NCBI RefSeq assembly: GCF_002215495.1
Contig: NZ_CP021378.1
Location: forward strand, 1,107,846-1,171,845
Source of the DNA: Porphyrobacter sp. CACIAM 03H1
GTDB taxonomy: Bacteria > Pseudomonadota > Alphaproteobacteria > Sphingomonadales > Sphingomonadaceae
Direction: 5' to 3'
DNA: 64,000 nucleotides
The notes below the pieces were generated by a model. It did not search any database and had not been told where the DNA came from. It saw only the letters and a program-made list of their open reading frames with translations. Below are positions 25,332 to 34,194 of the stretch, piece by piece (position 1 is the first letter of the stretch; each line of letters starts with the position of its first letter). The position numbers and the translations under genes are program-made.

Positions 25332-26087
25332 ATGTTCCCCCCGCTTGTCGCCCTTGCCGCCTGTTCGGGCGAGCTGTCGGCGCTCCACCCCGCAGGCCCT
25401 GCAGCCGCGCAGGTCGAAACCCTGTGGCAGATCATGCTGTGGAGCGCGGCGATTATCCTCGGCGGCGTGGTGGGCACCGCGATCTACGCGGTCGCCACAA
25501 GTGGCCGGACGCGCAACTTCTCCACCCGCCGGGTGCTGGTGGGCTGGGGGCTGGTGTTCCCGGGCGTTGTTCTCACCGCGCTGATGGGCTTTGCCTTCCT
25601 GCGCGGCGAGCGACTGCTGGCTCGGAGCGAGGATGACGAGAGCGCCCTCATCCATGTTCATGCCGAGCAATGGCGCTGGCGCTTCGCCTATCCGGGAGGC
25701 GCCCAGTCGACCGGCGTGCTGCACGTCCCGGCGGGCCGCGAATTCACCGTCGCGGTCACCAGCGGGGACGTTATTCATTCCTTCTGGGTGCCGCGGCTGG
25801 GCGGCAAGATGGACGCGGTGCCGGGCAAGACCAACCGCCTGCGCCTGCGCGCGGACAGGCCGGGGGTCTATTACGGACAGTGCTCGGAATACTGCGGGCC
25901 GGGCCATGCCCATATGCAGTTTCAGGTCCGCGCCCATGCGCCCGCCGACTACCCTGCCGCGCTCGCCGTTATTGCCGATGATCCTGCCACAGGACCGCTA
26001 CCGGTTCTGGACCAGCGCCCCGCGCCGGCGAGCGGTGTAATCGCGGACTGGGCGAACACTGTACGCGAAGCGGTGGGCCTCGAATGA
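25332..26087 (+). CDS. ctaC: Cytochrome c oxidase subunit II (lipoprotein)
   Basis: 251 aa. A short signal with lipobox LAAC gives lipidated Cys11. Two transmembrane helices (~32-54 and 69-92) are followed by the CuA domain: His149 in DVIHSFWVP, Cys184 and Cys188 in QCSEYCGPGH, His192 and Met195. The aromatic patch EQWRWRF is present. The CuA centre accepts electrons from cytochrome c and passes them to subunit I. There is no fused cytochrome c domain. Its stop overlaps the next start (ATGA). Start at ATG 25332 is set by the lipoprotein signal. Confidence 0.95.
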   Translation: MFPPLVALAACSGELSALHPAGPAAAQVETLWQIMLWSAAIILGGVVGTAIYAVATSGRTRNFSTRRVLVGWGLVFPGVVLTALMGFAFLRGERLLARSEDDESALIHVHAEQWRWRFAYPGGAQSTGVLHVPAGREFTVAVTSGDVIHSFWVPRLGGKMDAVPGKTNRLRLRADRPGVYYGQCSEYCGPGHAHMQFQVRAHAPADYPAALAVIADDPATGPLPVLDQRPAPASGVIADWANTVREAVGLE

Positions 26088-28600
26088 CGGACACGCCGCA
26101 GCACAACCGCGCGCTCGAACTGCATCATGAGTTGCAGCCTCTCTATTCTCCCCCGACGGGCAGGTGGGGCTTTCTGGCAGCGACCAATCACACGGTGGTC
26201 GGCACCCGATTCATGCTGACAGCGATTGCCTTCTTCCTGGTGGGCGGCGTGCTCGCCATGCTGATCCGGGCGCAACTCGCCGGGCCCGACACGCAGTTCC
26301 TGGATTCCGAGGTCTATGCGCAGGTCTTCACCATGCACGGCACGGTGATGATGTTCCTGTTCGCAATCCCGCTGATCGAAGGCTTTGCCCTCTATATGCT
26401 GCCAAAGCTGCTGGGTGCGCGCGATCTTGCCTTCCCGCGGCTCAGCGCCTTCGGATACTGGTGTTACCTGTTTGGCGGGATGATCCTGCTGGGCGCGCTG
26501 GTGGCGGGCGTGGCGCCCGATAGCGGCTGGTTCATGTACACGCCGCTGTCCTCCAAGCCCTATTCCCCCGGCATCAATGCCGACATCTGGCTGGTGGGGA
26601 TTACCGTCGTCGAGGTGTCGGCGGTGTGCGCCGCGGTCGAGATCATGGTGACCGTGCTCAAGGTCCGCGCGCCCGGCATGGGGCTGATGCGGATGCCGCT
26701 GCTGGCGTGGTATTTGTGGGTGACAGCAGCGATGATGCTGGCGGGGTTTCCGCCGCTGATCCTGGGTTCCATCCTGCTCGAGATGGAGCGCGCCTTCGGC
26801 CTGCCGTTCTTCGACCCCGCGCGCGGCGGCGACCCCTTGCTGTGGCAGCACCTGTTCTGGCTGTTCGGCCACCCGGAGGTCTACATCATCTTCCTGCCCG
26901 CCGCCGGGATAGTCTCGACCATCCTGCCAGTGTTCTGCGGGCGGCCGATGGCGGGCTACACATGGATCGTCGCCGCGCTGATCGCGCAAGCACTGCTCAG
27001 CTTCGGCCTGTGGGCGCATCACATGTTCACCACCGGCATCCCGCATCTCAGCCTCGCGGTGTTCTCGGCGGCGAGCCTGCTGGTGGTGATCCCCACCGCC
27101 GTGCAGGTCTTCGCCTGGCTCACGACGCTGCTGAAGGGCCGCCCGGTCATGAGCCTGCCGATGCTGTGGCTGTTCGGGTTCCTGTTCGTGTTCGTCAGCG
27201 GCGGGCTGACGGGCGTGATGGTCGCCGTCGTGCCGTTCGACTGGCAGGTGCACGACACGCATTTCGTGGTCGCGCATCTGCATTACGTGCTGGTCGGCGG
27301 GTTCGTGTTTCCGGTGATCGCGGGGCTGTATTACTGGACGCCGCAATTCACCGGACGGCGTTCCGACCAAGGTCTGGGCAAGCTCGCGTTCTGGACGGTG
27401 TTTGCCGGGTTCAACCTGACCTTCTTCGTGATGCACTGGACCGGCCTGTTCGGGATGCCGCGCCGGGTATACACCTACGCGGCGGGGCTGGGGTGGGAGG
27501 TGCCCAACCTCGTCTCCTCGATCGGCAGCTTCGTTCTCGCGATCGGCTTTGCGCTGATCCTGATCGACATGATGGTGCAATGGCGGTTCGCCCCCCATGT
27601 GCAGCGCAACCCCTGGAAGGCGGGGACGCTCGAGTGGGCGATGGCGACGCCGGTAACGTCTTACAATTTTGCCAGCTTGCCGGAAGTAAGAGGGCGCGAT
27701 CCGCTGGCGGCTGACCCCGATCTGCCCGCGCACCTCGCCGCCGGGCAGGGTTATCTTGCCGAACCGACAGCGCCCGGGCGTCGCGAGACGCTGGCGGTGG
27801 CTGCGCTGACCGGTGAGCCCGAGCACATCATTATCCTCCCCGCGCCAAGCCTCGTGCCGCTGGTCGCCGCACTCGCGCTGGTCGGGGCGGCGTCGTGTTT
27901 CCTGTTTGGCTTCTATTCGGGGGCGGTGGCGGGTGCTCTGGCATTACTTGCTGCCGTGTTGCGGTGGCTGTGGCTGACAGGAGTGCGCGATGATCCGGCG
28001 CCGCTCGACGTCGGCAACGGGCAGTGGCTGCTGCCGCACCATGCCGCCGATCGGGGACCGGGATGGTGGGGCATGGTCTTCACGCTGGTCTTCGATGCGA
28101 TGCTGCTGGCCTCGCTATTGTTCGGCTATGTCTACCTGCTGGCGGTCGCGCCGGTTCGGCCGCCTGTGCTGGTCGCTCCTGATCTTGCCGTGGCAGGACT
28201 GATCCTTGCGGGGCTGGCGGCATCGGCCGGGGCAGAAGTGGTAGTGCACGCCAACCGTGCGGAGCGCGGGCGGCTGTGTCTGGGCGCCTTGATCGTCACC
28301 GCGTGTGGGGGCGCGGCAGCAACAGCGGGGTTCGCGCTGATTGCTCTCTGGCTTGCACCGCCGCCCGGCAGCCATGCCTATGCTGCCTGCGTGCTGGCGC
28401 TGTCGCTGTTCGCCGCGCTCCATGCCGCGCTCGTTGCCATCGGCGCGCTGTTCGTCGCCGCGCAAGGCCGGGCGGGGTTTATCTCACGCGAAAGGGCGAG
28501 CGGCCTGACGATCCTGCGACTGTGGTGCCGGTTTGCCGGCGCGGCGGGAGCGATCGTCCTCATCGCGATCTACTTGCCGCCGTGGCTGGCATCGGCCTGA
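26084..28600 (+). CDS. ctaD: Cytochrome c oxidase subunit I fused to subunit III
   Basis: 838 aa. Residues ~25-560 are heme-copper oxidase subunit I: heme a ligands His85 and His400, CuB ligands His263, His312 and His313, heme a3 ligand His398, and the HPEVY Glu265/Tyr267 pair of A-type oxidases. After a hydrophilic linker (~560-600) about seven further helices (~605-838) correspond to subunit III. The fused I+III form is known in caa3-like oxidases. It reduces O2 to water at the inner membrane and pumps protons. Translationally coupled to ctaC by a 4-base overlap. Confidence 0.95.
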   Translation: MTDTPQHNRALELHHELQPLYSPPTGRWGFLAATNHTVVGTRFMLTAIAFFLVGGVLAMLIRAQLAGPDTQFLDSEVYAQVFTMHGTVMMFLFAIPLIEGFALYMLPKLLGARDLAFPRLSAFGYWCYLFGGMILLGALVAGVAPDSGWFMYTPLSSKPYSPGINADIWLVGITVVEVSAVCAAVEIMVTVLKVRAPGMGLMRMPLLAWYLWVTAAMMLAGFPPLILGSILLEMERAFGLPFFDPARGGDPLLWQHLFWLFGHPEVYIIFLPAAGIVSTILPVFCGRPMAGYTWIVAALIAQALLSFGLWAHHMFTTGIPHLSLAVFSAASLLVVIPTAVQVFAWLTTLLKGRPVMSLPMLWLFGFLFVFVSGGLTGVMVAVVPFDWQVHDTHFVVAHLHYVLVGGFVFPVIAGLYYWTPQFTGRRSDQGLGKLAFWTVFAGFNLTFFVMHWTGLFGMPRRVYTYAAGLGWEVPNLVSSIGSFVLAIGFALILIDMMVQWRFAPHVQRNPWKAGTLEWAMATPVTSYNFASLPEVRGRDPLAADPDLPAHLAAGQGYLAEPTAPGRRETLAVAALTGEPEHIIILPAPSLVPLVAALALVGAASCFLFGFYSGAVAGALALLAAVLRWLWLTGVRDDPAPLDVGNGQWLLPHHAADRGPGWWGMVFTLVFDAMLLASLLFGYVYLLAVAPVRPPVLVAPDLAVAGLILAGLAASAGAEVVVHANRAERGRLCLGALIVTACGGAAATAGFALIALWLAPPPGSHAYAACVLALSLFAALHAALVAIGALFVAAQGRAGFISRERASGLTILRLWCRFAGAAGAIVLIAIYLPPWLASA

Positions 28601-28744
28601 GGCGGTGATAGCGACACCGATCCGGGGGGATATGATACCATCGTCGGCAGCGAGTCGAAAAAGGCGCCATGCTTTCGCCGTTCTCCGGCGAGGATTCGGG
28701 TGGAGCGGCGGAACATTCCGGCTTGCGGATGCCTAAGGCTTGCC

Positions 28745-29854
28745 ATGCAAAGCGGTGCGCCCGGAGACGACCTGCGCCAAGCTGCCAAAGCGTCCTCGCT
28801 TCGCAGCCGTCTGCTGCTGGTGATCGCGGCGGCAGCCCTGTTCTGGCTGTTGCGCGAGGCCTATCCTGTCCTGATGCCGGCCGTGACGGCGCTGCTGCTG
28901 GCCCTCGGCGTATGGCCGCTGGTTGCCGCGATCCGCGACCGGGTGCCGCGACCGATGCGCTGGCTCGGGCCCATGGCGGGATCTCTCCTTGTCCTTGCGA
29001 TCCTCATCGCCTTCTTCGCCGGAGTGGGGTTCGCCGCGCGCAGCGTTTACCGTCTGGCCCGTGACATCGGCCCGCAACTCGGCGCACGGCTCGAGAACCT
29101 GCCGCTTGCCTTGCCCGGCCCTTTCGGTGCCGGCGCCGGCGGCGCGAGGGAGGAGGGACTGGCGATCGGCAGCCAACTGGCTTCGAGCGCCTTGACGCTT
29201 CTCAACCTTACAGCGAGCACCCTCGGCGGCATCGTCCTCATCCTTTTCCTGATGCTGCTGATGCTGACGGAGGCGCCCAGCTTCCATGCGAAACTCCGCT
29301 CGATCTCGGACCGGCGGCGCGATGCGCAGGTGTGGCGCGATATCGGACGTTCGGTGGGCGCCAAGTTCCGCGCCTACTTCATCACCCGCCTGCTGCTGGG
29401 CGTGCTGAGCGGGCTTCTCTACGCCGGGTTCCTGATGGTGTCCGGGGTGGATTACGTCCTGCTCTGGGGCCTGCTCACGGTCCTCCTGAGCTTCATCCCC
29501 ACGGTGGGTTCGCTCATCTCCGGAACCCTGCCGACAATCTATGTTTTCGTCACCCGCGACCCCGCCACCGCGCTGATGGTCGGCGCCGGGTTGCTGGTGA
29601 TCGAACAGGTGATCGGCAACTTCGTCGATCCCAGGATCATGGGGCGCAGGCTCGCCATCTCGCCGCTGGCGGTGCTGCTGGCACTGGTCTTCTGGACGCT
29701 CCTCTGGGGTGTTGCCGGAGCGCTGCTCGCAGTGCCACTTACCGTTCTGGTCACCGCCGTGATGATCCATTTCGAGCGATTCAGGCCCGTCGCACTGCTC
29801 CTGACCGATTACGAGGACCTCGAGGAGCTAGAGAGGTTCGGGGACACCGCCTGA
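28745..29854 (+). CDS. AI-2E/PerM-family membrane transporter
   Basis: 369 aa from the ATG at 28745 (GTG 28700 would add 15 residues). Pattern of the family: N-terminal helix pairs, a soluble middle, then helices with VLLSFIPTVGSLISG and IEQVIGNFVDPRIMGRRL, the conserved late signature. Members export autoinducer-2 or act as Na+/H+ exchangers; function cannot be assigned from sequence. Separated by 144 bases from ctaD, so it may have its own promoter. Last gene of the block; repeat copy B follows. Confidence 0.88.
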   Translation: MQSGAPGDDLRQAAKASSLRSRLLLVIAAAALFWLLREAYPVLMPAVTALLLALGVWPLVAAIRDRVPRPMRWLGPMAGSLLVLAILIAFFAGVGFAARSVYRLARDIGPQLGARLENLPLALPGPFGAGAGGAREEGLAIGSQLASSALTLLNLTASTLGGIVLILFLMLLMLTEAPSFHAKLRSISDRRRDAQVWRDIGRSVGAKFRAYFITRLLLGVLSGLLYAGFLMVSGVDYVLLWGLLTVLLSFIPTVGSLISGTLPTIYVFVTRDPATALMVGAGLLVIEQVIGNFVDPRIMGRRLAISPLAVLLALVFWTLLWGVAGALLAVPLTVLVTAVMIHFERFRPVALLLTDYEDLEELERFGDTA

Positions 29855-29997
29855 TCGTCCCGCAGCCTGCGGATTCGGTCGCGATCCTGCCGAGCAGACG
29901 GGAGCCGGCGCCGCGAGGCGTCACAAACGGCCTGTCAGCTCCATATCGTCCCCTCCTCCAGCCCGGACAGCTGGCAGGGCAGCTCGGCTGACCCCGG

Positions 29998-30193
29998 GCG
30001 AAGTTTACAAAGTTGACAGTGTAAACTTCGCATTCCTACAGGAATTTAGGTGCAAGTTCAGTGGAATGCAGGCCAAAACCGAAGTTGACGCTGTGTTTTG
30101 CGTTTTATCCGCCAAAGGCGCGTTTGCGGATGGGGCGGACGATGCGAAAGAACCGTCCCGCCCCATAGCGCGGCCCCCGGCAGTAGGAAAATT
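29998..30193 (-). repeat. ~195-bp dispersed repeat, copy B
   Basis: Reverse-oriented homologue of 16092-16288. Its palindromic end is at the left: GCGAAGTTTACA (29998-30009) and TGTAAACTTCGC (30020-30031) with GTTGACA between. CCGAAGTTGACGCTGTG lies around 30080, the TCGCATCGTCC block (read here as GGACGATGCGA) around 30140, and GCAGTAGGAAA at 30180-30190. Both copies lie between convergent genes. The rest of the 406-base gap 29855-30260 shows no gene. Confidence 0.8.
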
Positions 30194-30260
30194 CGCAAGG
30201 GCCGCAATGCAAGGCCTGCGACAGGCGGCGCGCTGCTCGTGCCGCAGGCCGGACAGGCCC

Positions 30261-31709
30261 CTATCGCGCGGCGGCGGCAGCGGCCTGCGCGGGCTTCATG
30301 AAGCCGAGATCGGGCGAGGCGAAGCGGCCGATGTTCGGCGCGACCGACGGCAATTCGGACGGCGCAACGCCGAACCACAGACCGAGGGTGGAGGAAAGCT
30401 CGTCGACCGACGTGGTCGGCAGCAGGCGCCCTTGGCCGACCTGATCGGGGCTGGTGACCGAGATCTGCGGCGCCCGCCCGTAGAACCGCCCGCCGCGCAC
30501 GCTGCCCCCGACGATGAAGTGGTGCGCGCCCCAGCCGTGGTCGGACCCGTCGCCGTTCGAGGACAGGGTGCGCCCGAAATCGGAGGCGGTGAAGGTCGTG
30601 ACGTTGTCCGCCACCCCCAGCTCCACCGTCGCCCGGTAGAAGGCGTCGATCGCGGCATCGACCTGCCCGAGCAGGGCGTCATGCGTGCCGATCAGCCCGT
30701 CATGGTTGTCGAAGCCGCCCAGCGAGACGAGAAAGACCTGCCGGGTCACGCCCAGCTGTCCGCGCGCCGCGATCAGCCGGGCGACCACGCGCATCTGGTC
30801 GGCGAGGCGGTTGCCTGCGGGGAAGGCGGTGTTCAGCGTGGCGCCCTGCAGTGCGTTGTTGACGAAGCCGCCGAACTGGATCGAGCGGTCGTTGAAGCGC
30901 GCGTAATCGGCGGCCATGACGTTGCCCGAACCGCTCCGCAGCAAGGTCGAGAGCGCCTGCGAGGCGGCGGCGGAATTGAACAGCCGCCCGGTCTGGAGCG
31001 GGTTGTAGAGCGTCGCCCCTGCCGGGGAGACCTGGTAGGGCACCGCCGTCCGCCCGCTCAGGAACACCGCGTTGCCCGTGGCATTGATCGCGGTGAACAT
31101 CGCATTGGTGTTCGAGCTGAGCGCAAGGTCGCCCATGCGCCCGCCCCAGCCGGTGGTCGAGCCTTCGGGCTGCGAGCTTTGCCAGGTCGATTGCTGGTCG
31201 TTGTGCGAGAACAGCTTGGCCGGGCGCGGCACGCTGCCATTGTCGTATTGCGCGCGGGTAAGCGGCGCGAGGAGCGGGCCGACATTGAGCAGCGGGGCCA
31301 TGGCGCCGGCATCGAACAGGGCTTTCAGCCGCGGCATGGTGGGGGCGAGCGCGAAGGTGATGTCGTCGGTCAGCCGCTGGTCGGAAGGGGTGGCGAGCAC
31401 GGTGTTCGCCAGTGCGCTGCGGGCAAGCGCGATGCCCGAGGCGTCCTCCGATCCGGCGGTGCCGCGGATCGCGGCATAGCGCGCGTAATTGGCCGCATCG
31501 AAGGGGATCAGCGTGTTGCCGTGATCGTTCCCGCCATAGAGGAACACGCATACCAGCGCCTTGTAGCCGCCCGCATTGCTGAAGGCCGCCGCCTCGGCGA
31601 GACCTGCGAGGTCGAGCGCATAGGAGGCCGCGCCGCCCATCATCGCCAGCTGCCCGCTGCGCTTCAGGAACGCCCGCCGCTCGATCTCCATGCTCTTGCC
31701 GATAAACAT
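30261..31709 (-). CDS. DUF1501 protein, Tat-exported
   Basis: 482 aa. A twin-arginine signal at the N terminus (R11-R12-AFLKR, then a hydrophobic stretch) indicates export in folded form. The body matches DUF1501, a sulfatase-like/alkaline-phosphatase-fold family of unknown activity: YGGNDHGNTLIPFD near the start, GGFDNHDGL and the SDFGRTLSSNGDGSDHGWG block later. DUF1501 and DUF1800 genes occur as a pair very widely, as here (19 bases apart). Likely periplasmic. Downstream gene of a two-gene leftward operon. Confidence 0.92.
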   Translation of the reverse strand: MFIGKSMEIERRAFLKRSGQLAMMGGAASYALDLAGLAEAAAFSNAGGYKALVCVFLYGGNDHGNTLIPFDAANYARYAAIRGTAGSEDASGIALARSALANTVLATPSDQRLTDDITFALAPTMPRLKALFDAGAMAPLLNVGPLLAPLTRAQYDNGSVPRPAKLFSHNDQQSTWQSSQPEGSTTGWGGRMGDLALSSNTNAMFTAINATGNAVFLSGRTAVPYQVSPAGATLYNPLQTGRLFNSAAASQALSTLLRSGSGNVMAADYARFNDRSIQFGGFVNNALQGATLNTAFPAGNRLADQMRVVARLIAARGQLGVTRQVFLVSLGGFDNHDGLIGTHDALLGQVDAAIDAFYRATVELGVADNVTTFTASDFGRTLSSNGDGSDHGWGAHHFIVGGSVRGGRFYGRAPQISVTSPDQVGQGRLLPTTSVDELSSTLGLWFGVAPSELPSVAPNIGRFASPDLGFMKPAQAAAAAAR

Positions 31710-31728
31710 ATCCGCGCCCCTCAGCCCC

Positions 31729-33537
31729 CTATTTCTGGATCAGGTAGTCGGTCGATGCGAGGATCAGGGCGACCCCGATCTGCACCCGCCGCAGCCGCTC
31801 GGCATTGGTCGAGGTGGCGGTCAGGGGGACGTCCTCCATCGCCGTGCGGATCGTGTCGCGCACCCCGCTGCTCAGCTGCCGGCCGGTCAGCAGCAGATCG
31901 AGCCGGTCGAGCAGCGCGCCAGCATCCTGTGCGATCCCGACCTCGGCGGCGAAATCGAGCGCCAGGTCGGCGACCGGCGCGCGCCCTCCGGTGAGCGCGC
32001 GCTCGATGAAATTGACATAGCCCGCCACCGAGGTCTCGTTCACCAGCTGGAACTCGGGCGCCAGAAGGCCGCGGTTGGCGATCTCGGTGTTGGTGGGGAA
32101 ATAGCCCGGGCGGAAGAAGTTGAAGACGGAAGGGCTGCGCAGCGGGCTCTGCCCCAGCGCGGTGGCGGCATCGCTGAGGTCGCCGATCTGCCAGTTGCCG
32201 CTGTTCGAGCGTGCGCCGAAGGTGCGTGCGAACTGCACGAAGCGCAGGACCGGTTCGCGCAGCTTGCCGAAATTGGGGTTGGTGACGCCCGCCGGATCGA
32301 GCGCCTCGTTATCGGTCAGGATCGCCTTGAACACCGCTGCCAAGTCGCCGCGCCGTCCCTGTCCGTTGTTGGCAAAGACCGCCGCGACGCGTCCGACATA
32401 GGCGGGCGAGGGGTTGCTCGTCACCAGCCGCTGGATCATCTGGCGGGCGAAGAAGGGGCCCACGTTGGGGTGGTTGAACAGGTGGTCGAGCGCGAGCCGG
32501 AGGGATTCGGCCGCCCCCGTCCCGGCCGGGATGGTGAGGCCGAGGAAGGTCTTGGCCTCGGTCGAATGGAACCCGGTGGTGCGCGCCGGAACCCAGCGTG
32601 CGGGATCGGCCGTCATCGGGCGGCGCGCGTATTCGGGATCGGGGATCTGCCGCGTCCCGCCGACCTCGGTGGTGAAGGCGAGTCCGGCGAGGTCGAAGTC
32701 GTAGCCGGTGAACACCCGCGCGAGGCCCGTCACGTCGGCGCTGCCGTAGGTCTCGACCGGATTGCCGTTCGACAGCCGGTTGGTGCCGTCCGGGTTCAGC
32801 TCGAACAGCCCGATCGTGAACAGCTGCATCACCTCGCGCGCGTAGTTCTCGTCCGGCACGCGCCCGGTGCGGGCATCGGCCGCGCGGTTGCCGCGGGTGT
32901 TGAGAAACACGCCCATCGCCGGGTTGAGGGTTATGTCCTGCAGCAGGTCCCGGAAATTGCCGAAGGCGTGGCGGTTGAGGATGTCCCAGTATTCCCCGAT
33001 GGCAGGTCCGCGCCAGGTGAGGTTGATGCCGGAGATCGAGACGACAAAGAACTCCGACAGCGCGAAGGCGATCCGCTTGCGGACCGGATTGCCGCCCGAA
33101 AGCAGCTGCGACCAGATCATGTAGTCGCCGATCACCGCCGAATTGTAGAAGCGGCTGGCATCGACACGGTCGTAGCCCCGGTCGGCGAAGAAGGTGCGGG
33201 CGCTCTGGCTGTTGGCTATGGCGAACTGGCGGTCGAGCCAGGGGCCGTAGCCTTCGCTGCGCACCTCGGCGATCGTGCCGGTCGAGACCGAAAGCGAGGC
33301 CTGGAGCAGGAACCGCGCGGCTTCCGCATCGGTCTGGGGCTTGCGCACCGTGGCCACCGGCGGCGGACCTCCGCCCGTGCTGCCCCCGCCGCTGCTGCCG
33401 CCGCCCCCTCCGCAGGCCGCGACCGCCATCGCCAGCGTGCTGACGGTGGCTGCCCGGGCGGCAATAGGCTCCAAAGCCGGCGGCGGTACGGCCTCTGCGG
33501 GCCGGCCCTCATCCTTGTCATCACCCGGAAGATACAT
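31729..33537 (-). CDS. DUF1800 protein, probable envelope lipoprotein
   Basis: 602 aa from the ATG at 33537, preceded by GAGGGGGC. After ~30 residues comes a short hydrophobic stretch ending AVAAC, then a poly-Gly/Ser linker, suggesting a lipoprotein-type or otherwise anchored N terminus with an unusual leader. The DUF1800 domain fills the rest (ASRFYNSAVIGDYM, RKRIAFALSEFFVVS, ENYAREVMQLFTIGL). Function unknown; partner of the DUF1501 gene. The 799-residue frame reaching 34128 runs antisense-free but through another gene's region and was shortened. Confidence 0.88.
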   Translation of the reverse strand: MYLPGDDKDEGRPAEAVPPPALEPIAARAATVSTLAMAVAACGGGGGSSGGGSTGGGPPPVATVRKPQTDAEAARFLLQASLSVSTGTIAEVRSEGYGPWLDRQFAIANSQSARTFFADRGYDRVDASRFYNSAVIGDYMIWSQLLSGGNPVRKRIAFALSEFFVVSISGINLTWRGPAIGEYWDILNRHAFGNFRDLLQDITLNPAMGVFLNTRGNRAADARTGRVPDENYAREVMQLFTIGLFELNPDGTNRLSNGNPVETYGSADVTGLARVFTGYDFDLAGLAFTTEVGGTRQIPDPEYARRPMTADPARWVPARTTGFHSTEAKTFLGLTIPAGTGAAESLRLALDHLFNHPNVGPFFARQMIQRLVTSNPSPAYVGRVAAVFANNGQGRRGDLAAVFKAILTDNEALDPAGVTNPNFGKLREPVLRFVQFARTFGARSNSGNWQIGDLSDAATALGQSPLRSPSVFNFFRPGYFPTNTEIANRGLLAPEFQLVNETSVAGYVNFIERALTGGRAPVADLALDFAAEVGIAQDAGALLDRLDLLLTGRQLSSGVRDTIRTAMEDVPLTATSTNAERLRRVQIGVALILASTDYLIQK

Positions 33538-33616
33538 GCGAGCGCCCCCTCGATGTCTTATACGCACAAGGGCTAGAGAACCCTTCGTCAATCTCGAGTT
33601 AAATCCGCATCCGGGA

Positions 33617-34192
33617 TCAGCGCCGGCACCGCTGGGCATCGCCCGCGCTGGTGCGGATCGCGAAAGTTGCCTTGCGGCGCGTGGCGGTGAGGAAGGGTTG
33701 CCAGCTGCTCTCGCCCGCGTCCGCCGCCGCCGCACCCGCGACCTTGCCCGCCCGATCGACGAGGACGATCCGATCCAGCCCGATCGCAATCGCCGCGATC
33801 CCGGGGGGCTCGCAGCGGACCGGCTGCCGGGCGAGGGCCGGATCGAGCGGACGCAGCAGCGCGAGCCGCTCGCGATAGGCGGCCTCGGCGCAGGCGCGGT
33901 GATCGGCGGCGAAGGCGCAGCGGCTGCGCCGCAGGAACCACTGGTCCTGCGCTTCGATCCAGCGCGAGGCGGCAGGTGGGCCCGCCTCGGCCAGCAGGGT
34001 GGCGACCTCGCTGTCGAGCGCCCGCAGGGCCGGATCGGCGCACACCAGCTGATCGGTCGCGAAGACGGGCGCGCGGCAATCGGCGGTGTGCTGTTCAGCC
34101 GGAGGAGGCACGGGCGGTGCCTGCGCAATGGCCGGGGCGGGGCCCGGCAGGGCGAGGCTCGCCGCCGCCATCACGCCTGCCGCCCGACGCAT
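33617..34192 (-). CDS. LprI/DUF1311-like secreted protein
   Basis: 191 aa with a Sec signal peptide (1-24, ending AIAQ). Residues ~38-110 follow the lysozyme-inhibitor LprI N-terminal pattern (PF07007): two Cys in DCRAPVFATDQLVCADP, ALRALDSEVA, later a W-x-x-x-RSRCAF and Cys of RACAEAAYRERL, likely two disulfides. The C-terminal ~70 residues are not recognised. Periplasmic. The ATG at 34192 lies 2 bases after the stop of the CPBP gene, so the two are coupled. Confidence 0.75.
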   Translation of the reverse strand: MRRAAGVMAAASLALPGPAPAIAQAPPVPPPAEQHTADCRAPVFATDQLVCADPALRALDSEVATLLAEAGPPAASRWIEAQDQWFLRRSRCAFAADHRACAEAAYRERLALLRPLDPALARQPVRCEPPGIAAIAIGLDRIVLVDRAGKVAGAAAADAGESSWQPFLTATRRKATFAIRTSAGDAQRCRR

Positions 34193-34194
34193 CC

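Noticed and set aside
29998..30031. TTGACA-like promoter inside repeat B
   Set aside because: TTGACA at 30013-30018 lacks a convincing -10 box at 16-18 bases, and the sequence is explained by the palindrome.
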